A stretch of 5,669 nt of DNA from Promethearchaeota archaeon (GCA_016840695.1 JAEORV010000131.1:1-5669); one strand, 5' to 3'; positions 1 to 5,669 are shown, counted from the first letter of the stretch. Translations and numbers: made by a program. The notes: generated by a model from the letters alone, not told the origin.

Positions 1-19
1 TGAATGATGGTGCTATTAA

Positions 20-256
20 ATGGATAAAATTCGCAAAATAGGATTGATTGCATTAATCATAGGTATTCCAATGCTCATAGGTGGAGCAATAATTCTCGTA
101 TTATCTTTAATTATTACAAACTTACCTTTAGAATACACCGCAAATAATGTCTTTCTTTGGGGGTCATGGGGTTTTGTTTATCCCTTCATGTCAATCATGA
201 TGCTTATAGTTGGGGGTATTGCATTATTTATAGGTATAGATTCATATCGATCTTAA
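20..256 (+). CDS. Small two-helix membrane protein, function unknown
   Basis: A 78-residue hydrophobic protein that I do not recognise. Two membrane segments are visible, at about residues 6-33 (rich in Ile, Leu and Gly, with a GIPMLIGG stretch) and about 50-73 (ending in IVGGIALFIGID). They are separated by a short polar loop of about 16 residues. The basic N-terminus (MDKIRK) suggests that both ends lie on the cytoplasmic side. There is no signal-peptide cleavage site or catalytic motif. The ATG at 20 is preceded by a weak Shine-Dalgarno-like GGTG (9-12) with a 7-base spacing, and the hydrophobic segment begins soon after it, which supports this start. The gene converges on the JAMM operon with only 30 bases between the stops, so it is not in that operon. 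It may belong to an upstream operon outside the window. I am fairly sure that it is a real gene, but not of any role. Confidence 0.7.
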   Translation: MDKIRKIGLIALIIGIPMLIGGAIILVLSLIITNLPLEYTANNVFLWGSWGFVYPFMSIMMLIVGGIALFIGIDSYRS

Positions 257-269
257 GTAGCCGTATATT

Positions 270-286
270 AAAGAGAAAAGAAAGAA
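270..286 (-). terminator. T-rich archaeal-type terminator after the JAMM operon
   Basis: Read on the minus strand, the 17 bases directly after the stop of the last operon gene are all pyrimidine and mostly T (TTCTTTCTTTTCTCTTT). No hairpin precedes them. This fits archaeal intrinsic termination, which uses T-rich stretches. No comparable T-tract directly follows the convergent plus-strand gene, whose transcript may run antisense into this operon. Confidence 0.4.
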
Positions 287-1636
287 TTATATTTCAGAGA
301 AACTTTTTGCAATTTCCTGCAGCTTTTGGATTAAATTACCAACTTCATTAAAAGAATCTTTTATAGGATTGAGTTCTGAGTTTAATTTATCGATCTTACC
401 CACGATATCTGATTCTGTCGCATTACTTGAAGAGTCAATGGCATTTATAACCTCAGTCTTGAGATTATTTGCCTCGTTAGTTATTGTATTGATTTTTTCA
501 GTCGCATTTTTAATGACCTCTTCCAATTTAGAGCTTGCTTGAGTAGACTCAGCAACCTTTTCGGAAATACCTTTTATTCCTCCTTCAATTTGGTCCATTA
601 CGTTCTTTATATTATTATCAATCAAACTATTGAGTTCCTTTATTGCTTCTTCCTTTACGCTTGCTGTGTGTGCCGCTAGTTCCTTCTGAGCCTCTATTCG
701 CTCGTCCACGTATTCAGATACGCTTTCTTTGAATGTTTCAATGTTCTCATCTAGGCTATTTTCAAACCATTTTTCTACTTTTGACATGCTAAACTCGAGA
801 GATTCTTTCATTTGAAGCAGAGTAATGCGGAGGTATTCAGATCCATTGAGAGTTCCCTCGTTAATATCTTTGGTCCATTTACTTAATTGAGTTATGAAAT
901 ATCCCATGAATATTTCAGAGAAGCTTGCGGCACCTTGATGAAAGCCTGAGAAGATAGGAGCCATCCCCGAAATATCTTCGTCCAGTTCTTCTAAATCTTC
1001 GGAAGCTATGGGTATTTCCTGAAGTTCGCTAGGTTTAGGTCCAACAAATTCGTCAATTTCTTTAATTAATAGTGGAGCCTTTTTCTGAGAGTCTTCCACG
1101 AATTTCTTTGCCCAATTAAAGTAATCAAGGGTATTTGGAACTTCAATCTCGTATTCAACTTCTTCAATTTCGCTATTCATTGCTTCTTTGTAATCAACTA
1201 ATCGAAATATTTTAAATCCGAGATCATCTTCCTTACCCATTAACGCGTGGTCAAAAACAATGCCGAATCCATGGGGTGTTTCCTTTTGTTGATAATATAA
1301 ATGATTACCCTTGTCAAAATCAGAAAAAAATAAACCTTCGTTAGGATGAGAGTGATACCAACCTACAACTGATAAGTCTTTTTTGCGATATTGTTCGTCT
1401 ATCTTAGAGAAGGATTCAAAGTCTTCGGGAGAAAAATCGTCTTCAACCTGAGTTCCATGAGTTAAGGGAATAGCATTTACAACCTCAATATCTTTCCCAT
1501 TCGATGCTTTTTTTCCCATGCAAACTCCCATAACTTCTACACTGGTCTCTAAAGCTTCACTACCGAACCTCAAAACATGAGTTATCATATTTCTAAACGC
1601 TTCTTTTTTTATGAGTATCTTGCCTTCAGATGCCAT
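287..1636 (-). CDS. JAMM/MPN+ metalloprotease (Rpn11/CSN5-like) with helical C-terminal extension
   Basis: Likely a zinc-dependent isopeptidase of the JAMM family, of the type that removes ubiquitin or ubiquitin-like proteins; the substrate is inferred. The MPN domain spans about residues 5-165. Catalytic Glu34 sits in an EVMG motif like that of Rpn11 and CSN5. The zinc and catalytic motif HxHx7SxxD is complete (His95, His97, Ser105, Asp108) within VGWYHSHP. A GFKIFRL strand near 140-146 matches the end of the eukaryotic MPN core. Residues 166-225 are a linker with an acidic patch (about 213-221). A helical module follows (F232, G235, S238-F239, W254, shared with the neighbouring paralogue). 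Residues 260-449 are polar, heptad-like helix with no Lys-rich tail. There is no signal peptide or membrane segment, so it is probably cytosolic. It is the second gene of the operon, 2 bases after the upstream stop, with a strong Shine-Dalgarno that supports the ATG. Family confidence is high; the biological role is open. Confidence 0.93.
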   Translation of the reverse strand: MASEGKILIKKEAFRNMITHVLRFGSEALETSVEVMGVCMGKKASNGKDIEVVNAIPLTHGTQVEDDFSPEDFESFSKIDEQYRKKDLSVVGWYHSHPNEGLFFSDFDKGNHLYYQQKETPHGFGIVFDHALMGKEDDLGFKIFRLVDYKEAMNSEIEEVEYEIEVPNTLDYFNWAKKFVEDSQKKAPLLIKEIDEFVGPKPSELQEIPIASEDLEELDEDISGMAPIFSGFHQGAASFSEIFMGYFITQLSKWTKDINEGTLNGSEYLRITLLQMKESLEFSMSKVEKWFENSLDENIETFKESVSEYVDERIEAQKELAAHTASVKEEAIKELNSLIDNNIKNVMDQIEGGIKGISEKVAESTQASSKLEEVIKNATEKINTITNEANNLKTEVINAIDSSSNATESDIVGKIDKLNSELNPIKDSFNEVGNLIQKLQEIAKSFSEI

Positions 1637-1638
1637 TC

Positions 1639-3513
1639 TTATTTACTGCCTCCTTCTTTTTCTTTCTTTTTTTTCCCTTTATCTTTTTTCTTGCTTTTCT
1701 CTTCCTTTTTTTCCTTCTCTTCTTTCTTTGGCTTTTCTTTCTTCTTTCCTTTTTTATCTGTTGTTTCTAACGCATTAATTTTTTCTAGAAACTCTTGTCT
1801 ATCAACATCACTTTTTTGTAATTGTTCTTGAAGCGATTCTTTTTCGGATAATAACTCCTTTAACTGAGTTTGAAGTTCTTCTTTCTCTGCTCCAGTACTA
1901 CTCTGCTTTTTCTGAAGTTCTTCCTTTTCTTTTTCGATTTCTTTTAATTGTTTCTGGAGAGATTCATTTTTTGATTGTAATTCTTTTATTTGTTTTGTAA
2001 ATTCTTGTTTTTCAGCCTCAATCGAATCTACTTGCGTAATTTTATCTAATAACTCTGGATTTTCACTTTCTAGTAATTTAACTTTTTGCTCCAAGGTTTG
2101 CTTTTCAGATTCTAACCCTTCCAACTTATCATTTAATTCCTTAGATTTATTTTTAAGGTCTTGTATTGGTTTTTGAGAACTTTCAAAGCTAGTTATCGCA
2201 GTTCCTAGCGTTGATGATAATTCATTAGCCTGTTTATTTAATTCAGACAGAGAATTTTTTAATAGATCTATTTTTTCAGTTAAAACGTTCCCAATCTTTT
2301 CTTGCGCTTGTTTCAATTTGTCTTGAGATGAACTTTTTACGGAATTAAGAGCTTCTGAAAAACTACCTAAAGAGTTTTGCTGCTGTTGGACGTTTTGAAC
2401 GTTACTTGAAGTTTTTTCAGTCATATCTGCTATTTTAGCCGTACCATCATTGATCGATGATAAGTTTTGTTCAACCGAAGCTTTTACCTTTTCTTTAAAG
2501 ATTAGGTTGACTTGGCCGATAAGCTCTTCTTTCATCTGTTCAATTGAGCTTCTCATTCTTTCTCGATCTTTATCAAAACCCTCAAATCTATCGTAAATAT
2601 AAACATCTAAATCGTTTAATTTACTTGTAAGGGAGAATTTAAATGCATTTTGCAAATTAGCTATTTTCTCGCTAAGAATTTCTTTTAAAGAGACTAAGCT
2701 ACCTCTCATTTGCAAGTTATTTTGAATGACTTTTTCTATAACATTTTGACTCCATGTATTCAAGTAACTCATTAAAGGTTCGATAGATGACACCAAGAAA
2801 GATGATATACCACTCTGAAACGCCGTCAGCAATTCCTCTAGTTGCAATTCTGGTCTTTCGGCCATTAATTCATTCGGATAAGGAATAGAGATATCACCGA
2901 ATAAATCTGGGGTCTCGTTTAGTTCCAATATTGGAGGTTCTCTTGTATGAATGCTATTAATTAATTCCATAATTTTTACATAATAATTTAAATTGTCCGG
3001 GGGTTCTACGATTGTATTGACTTCGTGATAATTAGTGCCTGGTTTATTAGGATCGTCCAATCTAAATGTTCGAAAGCCCATATCCCCCTCTTTTTCTAAA
3101 TAAGTATGATCAAATACAATACCAATCGCACTTGGATTCGGAGTTTGCCAACCCATTTGGTTTTTAATGTCTGTGGCAGAGAAGAATATCTTCAGATTAG
3201 GGTGACTGTGATACCAACCGACGGTAAACCAGTTTTTTTCAGCAAATTGCTCGTCTATGGCAGCAAATGAGATGTAATCTCCAGGAGCAAATTGAACTTC
3301 AATAGATCCACCATGAGAGACGGGAACAGCGTCCTCAATGATAACATTTTTAATCGCCTCCTCTCCCTCGAGATGTCCAATCAACATTCCCATTACTTCT
3401 TTATATTGCCTCCTATCTCGAGTTTTGGAGCCAAAGCGAAGGACGTGAACGAGCATCTTGTAATATGCCATTGGTTTGACAGTAACAGTAGTTTTATCTT
3501 TCAAGTTTTTCAC
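1639..3513 (-). CDS. JAMM/MPN+ metalloprotease (Rpn11/CSN5-like) with long coiled coil and Lys-rich tail
   Basis: Likely a zinc isopeptidase that acts on ubiquitin-like modifiers (inferred from the family), and roughly twice the length of a typical Rpn11. The MPN domain spans about residues 8-170: Glu39 in EVMG, then VGWYHSHP with His102, His104, Ser112 and Asp115 (HxHx7SxxD complete), then GFRTFRL near 146-152. Residues 171-225 are a proline-containing linker. A helical module with F232, G235, S238-F239 and W254 matches the downstream paralogue at identical positions. Helical sequence follows, becoming a strong Leu/Glu/Lys/Gln coiled coil at about 400-585. The tail, 587-624, is almost all Lys, Glu and Gly. 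It has no cysteine and no membrane segment. The start is GTG at 3513, with an in-frame stop immediately upstream. The later ATG (Met15) would remove the first beta strand that aligns with the paralogue, so GTG is preferred. It is the first gene of the operon. Confidence 0.93.
   Translation of the reverse strand: MKNLKDKTTVTVKPMAYYKMLVHVLRFGSKTRDRRQYKEVMGMLIGHLEGEEAIKNVIIEDAVPVSHGGSIEVQFAPGDYISFAAIDEQFAEKNWFTVGWYHSHPNLKIFFSATDIKNQMGWQTPNPSAIGIVFDHTYLEKEGDMGFRTFRLDDPNKPGTNYHEVNTIVEPPDNLNYYVKIMELINSIHTREPPILELNETPDLFGDISIPYPNELMAERPELQLEELLTAFQSGISSFLVSSIEPLMSYLNTWSQNVIEKVIQNNLQMRGSLVSLKEILSEKIANLQNAFKFSLTSKLNDLDVYIYDRFEGFDKDRERMRSSIEQMKEELIGQVNLIFKEKVKASVEQNLSSINDGTAKIADMTEKTSSNVQNVQQQQNSLGSFSEALNSVKSSSQDKLKQAQEKIGNVLTEKIDLLKNSLSELNKQANELSSTLGTAITSFESSQKPIQDLKNKSKELNDKLEGLESEKQTLEQKVKLLESENPELLDKITQVDSIEAEKQEFTKQIKELQSKNESLQKQLKEIEKEKEELQKKQSSTGAEKEELQTQLKELLSEKESLQEQLQKSDVDRQEFLEKINALETTDKKGKKKEKPKKEEKEKKEEKSKKKDKGKKKKEKEGGSK
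1649..1655 (-). promoter_or_regulatory. Strong Shine-Dalgarno (AAGGAGG) inside the upstream gene's end
   Basis: On the minus strand AAGGAGG lies 12 bases before the ATG at 1636 and falls within the last codons (Glu-Gly-Gly) of the upstream JAMM gene. The overlap implies that both genes share one mRNA and may be translationally coupled. The spacing is a little longer than the usual optimum. The other genes in the window have no comparably strong site, which fits archaea that use short or leaderless starts for first genes and Shine-Dalgarno sites for internal genes. Confidence 0.7.
1649..1755 (-). repeat. Long polypurine (coding strand) / polypyrimidine tract
   Basis: Over 107 bases the plus strand has only four purines (1681, 1693, 1730, 1731); the rest is C and T. 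It encodes the Lys/Glu/Gly tail of the coiled-coil JAMM protein and contains the Shine-Dalgarno of the next gene. The AAA, AAG, GAA, GAG and GGN codons explain the composition, so the bias may be only a by-product of the protein sequence. Such tracts can form triplex DNA and can slip during replication. Confidence 0.75.
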
Positions 3514-3545
3514 TTATTATCGTTTTAATTAAGTATTTCCAATTC

Positions 3546-3570
3546 TTTTTAAAATATTAAATAATACGCT
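3546..3570 (-). promoter_or_regulatory. Candidate TATA region for the JAMM operon
   Basis: Read on the minus strand, TTAATATTTTAAAA lies about 33-47 bases before the GTG at 3513. A TATA centre near 3550 would place transcription start near 3524, giving a leader of about 10 bases. No clear BRE is seen, the whole gap is AT-rich, and a second AT-rich candidate lies at 3524-3534. The exact element is uncertain, but no Shine-Dalgarno precedes the GTG, which fits a short-leader transcript starting here. Confidence 0.3.
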
Positions 3571-3699
3571 AGAAAAGGCCATTATACTAGTCATATATTT
3601 TTATTTTTCTTATTAATTGTTATAATATAATGATACATATTAATGATTTATTCATGACTAACTTCTTTTGAAAAATGTATTTTTAAAGTTTAGAATAGT

Positions 3700-3710
3700 A
3701 AAAGAAAAAA
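3700..3710 (-). terminator. T-tract terminator after the zinc-ribbon gene
   Basis: On the minus strand TTTTTTCTTTT begins 13 bases after the stop of the zinc-ribbon gene. It is preceded by a minimal AAGC-TT-GCTT inverted repeat, too tight to be a convincing hairpin. The T-tract plus 210 bases of non-coding DNA suggests that this gene ends its own transcript and is not co-transcribed with the JAMM operon downstream. Confidence 0.4.
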
Positions 3711-3723
3711 TAAGCAAGCTTAA

Positions 3724-4404
3724 TTAATGTTCGTGAGGCAAAGGTTTCCCACAATAGGGACAAAATCGCCAATCCAGATTCCCTCCACAAAATGGGCAAA
3801 ATTTTGATACTTCATCAGTTCCTCCCTTTGAAGCTTTCTGTACAGGTGCTGTTGTTCCGGGAGAATCACCCGAAGGAATTGTTGGTAATTGTCTTGTCGT
3901 CTTTACGGTTGAAGCAGTCGTGGTTTTTGCTTTTTCTTCTTCTTTCTTGGCAATCATTCTTTCTTTAAACGCTTGACGCCTTTCTTCTTCCATTTCTTGA
4001 GTAGATTTCATACCACCCTCTTTTACCCAGCCCTTAACCGTCGGTCTTTTAAGTTCTCCTTCTGGAACTTTAGCTAGCTCTACTTCTTTTGAATCTGATA
4101 CGCTAGGCATAATTTTGCGTTGATTCTTCTTTTCGATAGCCTGCTTGCAGAGCGCTTGAGTTGTTTTCATAATTTGATGAGGGTTAATATTTGGGATAGC
4201 AACAGTGCGAAGAACCCACCCAACAATAAGATTCTGGTTAGGGAAGTCACCTTCTACATCCTTATACACGTAAGAATCAATAACATCCTTTCCTTTTAAT
4301 ATTCGGGATGCCCATTTTTCATTGATCAATCCCAATTGAATACGGTATGAAGTTCCAGAAATCCCCAATTGACTCGAGAGTGGTTCGAATCCTTTTTCAG
4401 CCAT
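3724..4404 (-). CDS. Zinc-ribbon protein with unrecognised conserved-looking N-terminal domain
   Basis: A 226-residue, probably cytosolic protein of unknown function. Residues about 18-95 look like a compact alpha/beta domain: a strand pair around YRIQLGLI and VIDSYVYKDV, a hydrophobic strand LIVGWVLRTVAIP (59-71), then a helix (75-92). I do not recognise this domain. Residues 96-200 form a charged linker with a Glu/Arg/Lys helix (about 135-160) followed by a Thr/Ser/Pro-rich segment. The C-terminus is a short zinc ribbon, CPFC at 203-206 and CPYC at 215-218, with 8 residues between the knuckles. The ATG at 4404 follows a TATA-like element at the right distance, with a weak GTGA at 4411-4414. 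It is transcribed divergently from the third JAMM gene and lies upstream of the JAMM operon on the same strand. An adaptor or nucleic-acid-binding role is possible, but nothing in the sequence settles it. That it is a gene is well supported. Confidence 0.85.
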   Translation of the reverse strand: MAEKGFEPLSSQLGISGTSYRIQLGLINEKWASRILKGKDVIDSYVYKDVEGDFPNQNLIVGWVLRTVAIPNINPHQIMKTTQALCKQAIEKKNQRKIMPSVSDSKEVELAKVPEGELKRPTVKGWVKEGGMKSTQEMEEERRQAFKERMIAKKEEEKAKTTTASTVKTTRQLPTIPSGDSPGTTAPVQKASKGGTDEVSKFCPFCGGNLDWRFCPYCGKPLPHEH

Positions 4405-4432
4405 ATATTTTCACGCTTATTATTTAATAACG

Positions 4433-4441
4433 ATTATAAAA
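4433..4441 (-). promoter_or_regulatory. TATA box for the zinc-ribbon gene
   Basis: The minus strand reads TTTTATAAT, centred near 4437. An archaeal start site about 26 bases downstream would fall near 4411, only about 6 bases before the ATG at 4404, so the transcript would be nearly leaderless. AT-rich surroundings limit confidence, but the spacing is good. Confidence 0.45.
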
Positions 4442-4540
4442 TCAAATCTTCAGATGAATTAGTTAGTTATAAAGTTAATATAAATTGAGTTTTATAAATT
4501 TAAATAATTTCTCTCCATTCAAAAAAAAAACACATAAATA

Positions 4541-4558
4541 CGCAAAGTTTTATTAAAA
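4541..4558 (+). promoter_or_regulatory. BRE/TATA promoter for the third JAMM gene
   Basis: CGCAAAG (4541-4547) resembles an archaeal BRE and is followed directly by TTTTATTAAAA (4548-4558), a TATA-like box centred near 4552. Transcription would start near 4578-4580, giving about a 10-base leader before the ATG at 4590. That position makes the TTG at 4578 less likely as the translation start. A second TATA-like sequence lies upstream at 4490-4498. Confidence 0.5.
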
Positions 4559-4589
4559 TCTTAATTGAAAATTAAACTTGAGAAAGAAA

Positions 4590-5558
4590 ATGACTATAAT
4601 TATCCCTAAAAAAGTTTACTTAACTATCGTTGCAGCTGCAGTCAGATTTGCAAACGCGAGAATAGACAAAGACGATTGGTTGGAAGTCAGTGGAATTTTC
4701 ATTGGAAGAAATGAGGGACAAGGAAGCGATGCTAATGTCTTTATCACGGAAGCATTCCCAATCATGCACCAAGAACTAGATAAAGACGCTGTTATCGATC
4801 AATACAAATGGGCAGATGAAGATTATATTGCCTTAGCCACTATTGAAGACGAGGCTTTTTGTCGCGATCCCCCAGAATTTACTGTTGGATGGTGGCATAC
4901 TCATCCAGGATTTAAAGTAATGATGAGTCATATTGACATAAGAACCACCTTGAGCTATCAAACAAATAATCCTCTCGCTATTTCGTTAGTATTTAATCCA
5001 TTAAGATTAATAAAACAAACTGAAATGCCTGAAAAAAAAGGAGACCCTGAAATTAAATTAAAAAACGATCCCGGTTTTAAAATTTATAGATTAGACGATG
5101 TCAATAAGGGCGTTCAAGCATCATATCACGAAGTAGATTATCAAATACAGGGCTTTGATAGCATGGAAGAATTAATTGTTCAGATGCAAAAATTCGTTGT
5201 TGATCTCACTATTTCCTTTCCTAAAGAGAACCTTATAGAAACATACGACAAGCTGATAAAAGACAAGATTAACGAATTAAATGCGTTGGTATTAGGAACA
5301 GAAGAGTATTTAAAAACTCTTGTCCGACAAGGTGAAGCCAGTAGGGTTCCAGAGGTATTAGAAAATCAAAAGAAAGAGATTCGTAAATATATTGCTGAAA
5401 CTTTCATAAAAATAGGAAATGTCAAGGAATTTCTAGAGTATTTAGAATACAAAGAAAGAGAAACGATAGTACCTGCAGTGCAACAAATCATGTTTGAATG
5501 GGACGAGGCAGTAAGTAAAATAGACTCAACATTAGCCCAACTTTCGAAAAAATTCTAG
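4590..5558 (+). CDS. JAMM/MPN+ metalloprotease (Rpn11/CSN5-like), compact form
   Basis: Likely a zinc isopeptidase of the JAMM family, 322 residues from the ATG and close to Rpn11 in length. The MPN domain spans about residues 2-190. Glu32 lies in an LEVSG motif. VGWWHTHPGF carries His103 and His105, and Ser113 and Asp116 complete HxHx7SxxD. A GFKIYRLDD strand follows near 162. Compared with the two operon paralogues, about 15 extra charged residues sit just before that strand (loop 137-161). The RLDDxNK and YHEV elements after it are shared with the coiled-coil paralogue. The C-terminal 130 residues are predicted helical and amphipathic, without a long coiled coil. It is divergent from the zinc-ribbon gene with its own BRE/TATA. 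An alternative TTG start at 4578 would add four residues (MRKK) and cannot be excluded, but the promoter position favours ATG. The substrate is unknown. Confidence 0.92.
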   Translation: MTIIIPKKVYLTIVAAAVRFANARIDKDDWLEVSGIFIGRNEGQGSDANVFITEAFPIMHQELDKDAVIDQYKWADEDYIALATIEDEAFCRDPPEFTVGWWHTHPGFKVMMSHIDIRTTLSYQTNNPLAISLVFNPLRLIKQTEMPEKKGDPEIKLKNDPGFKIYRLDDVNKGVQASYHEVDYQIQGFDSMEELIVQMQKFVVDLTISFPKENLIETYDKLIKDKINELNALVLGTEEYLKTLVRQGEASRVPEVLENQKKEIRKYIAETFIKIGNVKEFLEYLEYKERETIVPAVQQIMFEWDEAVSKIDSTLAQLSKKF

Positions 5559-5571
5559 ATTATTTATTACA

Positions 5572-5591
5572 CTTTTATTTTCTCTCTTTTT
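5572..5591 (+). terminator. T-rich terminator after the third JAMM gene
   Basis: A pyrimidine-rich run (CTTTTATTTTCTCTCTTTTT) starts 13 bases after the stop codon and has no hairpin, as expected for archaeal T-tract termination. The remaining bases to the window end are AT-rich, with no gene or clear signal visible. Confidence 0.4.
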
Positions 5592-5669
5592 AATAATACG
5601 GCTAATCTTATTTTTAATCTTGATAAAATTATTTAATCAGCAGAGATTATTTTATTTATTCAAATAAGT

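Noticed and set aside
3..41. Possible tail of an upstream gene (reads NDGAIKWIKFAK then stop) overlapping the start of the membrane protein
   Set aside because: Twelve codons are too few to decide, and another upstream gene could equally end at the TGA at 1-3.
157..351. Plus-strand frame overlapping the small membrane gene and the end of the JAMM operon
   Set aside because: It is out of frame with the hydrophobic protein, has an unlikely composition, and overlaps two better genes.
1577..1831. Plus-strand open frame rich in Phe and Ser opposite the JAMM operon junction
   Set aside because: It is the complement of the Lys/Glu-rich tail; its Phe/Ser/Leu composition comes from the polypyrimidine tract, and two well-supported genes occupy the other strand.
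3472..3513. Met15 (ATG at 3471) as the true start of the coiled-coil JAMM protein
   Set aside because: It has no Shine-Dalgarno and would delete the first beta strand of the MPN domain that aligns with the downstream paralogue.
3292..3528. Plus-strand open frame of 78 codons opposite the start of the coiled-coil JAMM gene
   Set aside because: It lies fully within or against the conserved MPN coding region and shows no domain or ribosome-binding site.
3628..3647. TAATGAT direct repeat in the gap before the JAMM operon
   Set aside because: Two 7-base copies in very AT-rich DNA are expected by chance.
3724..3798. NZF-type ubiquitin-binding zinc finger at the C-terminus of the zinc-ribbon protein
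   Set aside because: NZF fingers need CxxC-x10-CxxC with the Asn three residues after the second Cys and a Trp before the first knuckle; here the spacing is 8 and the Asn and Trp positions differ, so only a generic zinc ribbon is supported.

Overview
This AT-rich window most likely comes from an archaeon, and probably from an Asgard (Lokiarchaeota-like) lineage. The evidence is three proteins carrying a eukaryote-like Rpn11/CSN5-type JAMM (MPN+) metalloprotease domain, archaeal BRE/TATA-like promoter elements, T-rich ends after the genes, and first genes of transcription units that lack a Shine-Dalgarno site. The lineage is inferred from protein character only; there is no rRNA or marker gene here.

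Layout. A small two-helix membrane protein (20-256, +) faces, tail to tail, a two-gene minus-strand operon. The operon runs from 3513 down to 287. Its first gene encodes a 624-residue JAMM protein with a long coiled coil and a lysine-rich tail (1639-3513). Its second gene encodes a 449-residue JAMM protein with a helical C-terminal half (287-1636). The two genes are 2 bases apart, and the second gene's strong Shine-Dalgarno lies inside the last codons of the first. Upstream on the same strand, behind its own T-rich end and promoter, is a 226-residue protein with an unrecognised N-terminal domain and a C-terminal zinc ribbon (3724-4404). Divergent from it is a third, shorter JAMM protein (4590-5558, +). 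The rest is short intergenic DNA. The largest gaps, 3514-3723 and 4405-4589, hold promoter-like elements, and I see no RNA genes, CRISPR arrays or mobile elements.

How the genes may work together. All three JAMM domains keep the full catalytic set (Glu, HxHx7SxxD), so each should be a zinc isopeptidase or peptidase, plausibly one that removes ubiquitin-like proteins. No ubiquitin, E1, E2 or E3 gene is visible in the window, so the link to a ubiquitin-like pathway rests on the family alone. The two operon proteins look like tandem duplicates: their similarity runs past the JAMM domain into a shared helical module before the C-termini diverge. The zinc-ribbon protein may be an adaptor or a regulator for the locus; this is speculation from position. 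The unusual feature is the cluster itself: three intact Rpn11-like proteases, two of them fused to long helical or coiled-coil arms, beside an orphan zinc-ribbon protein.
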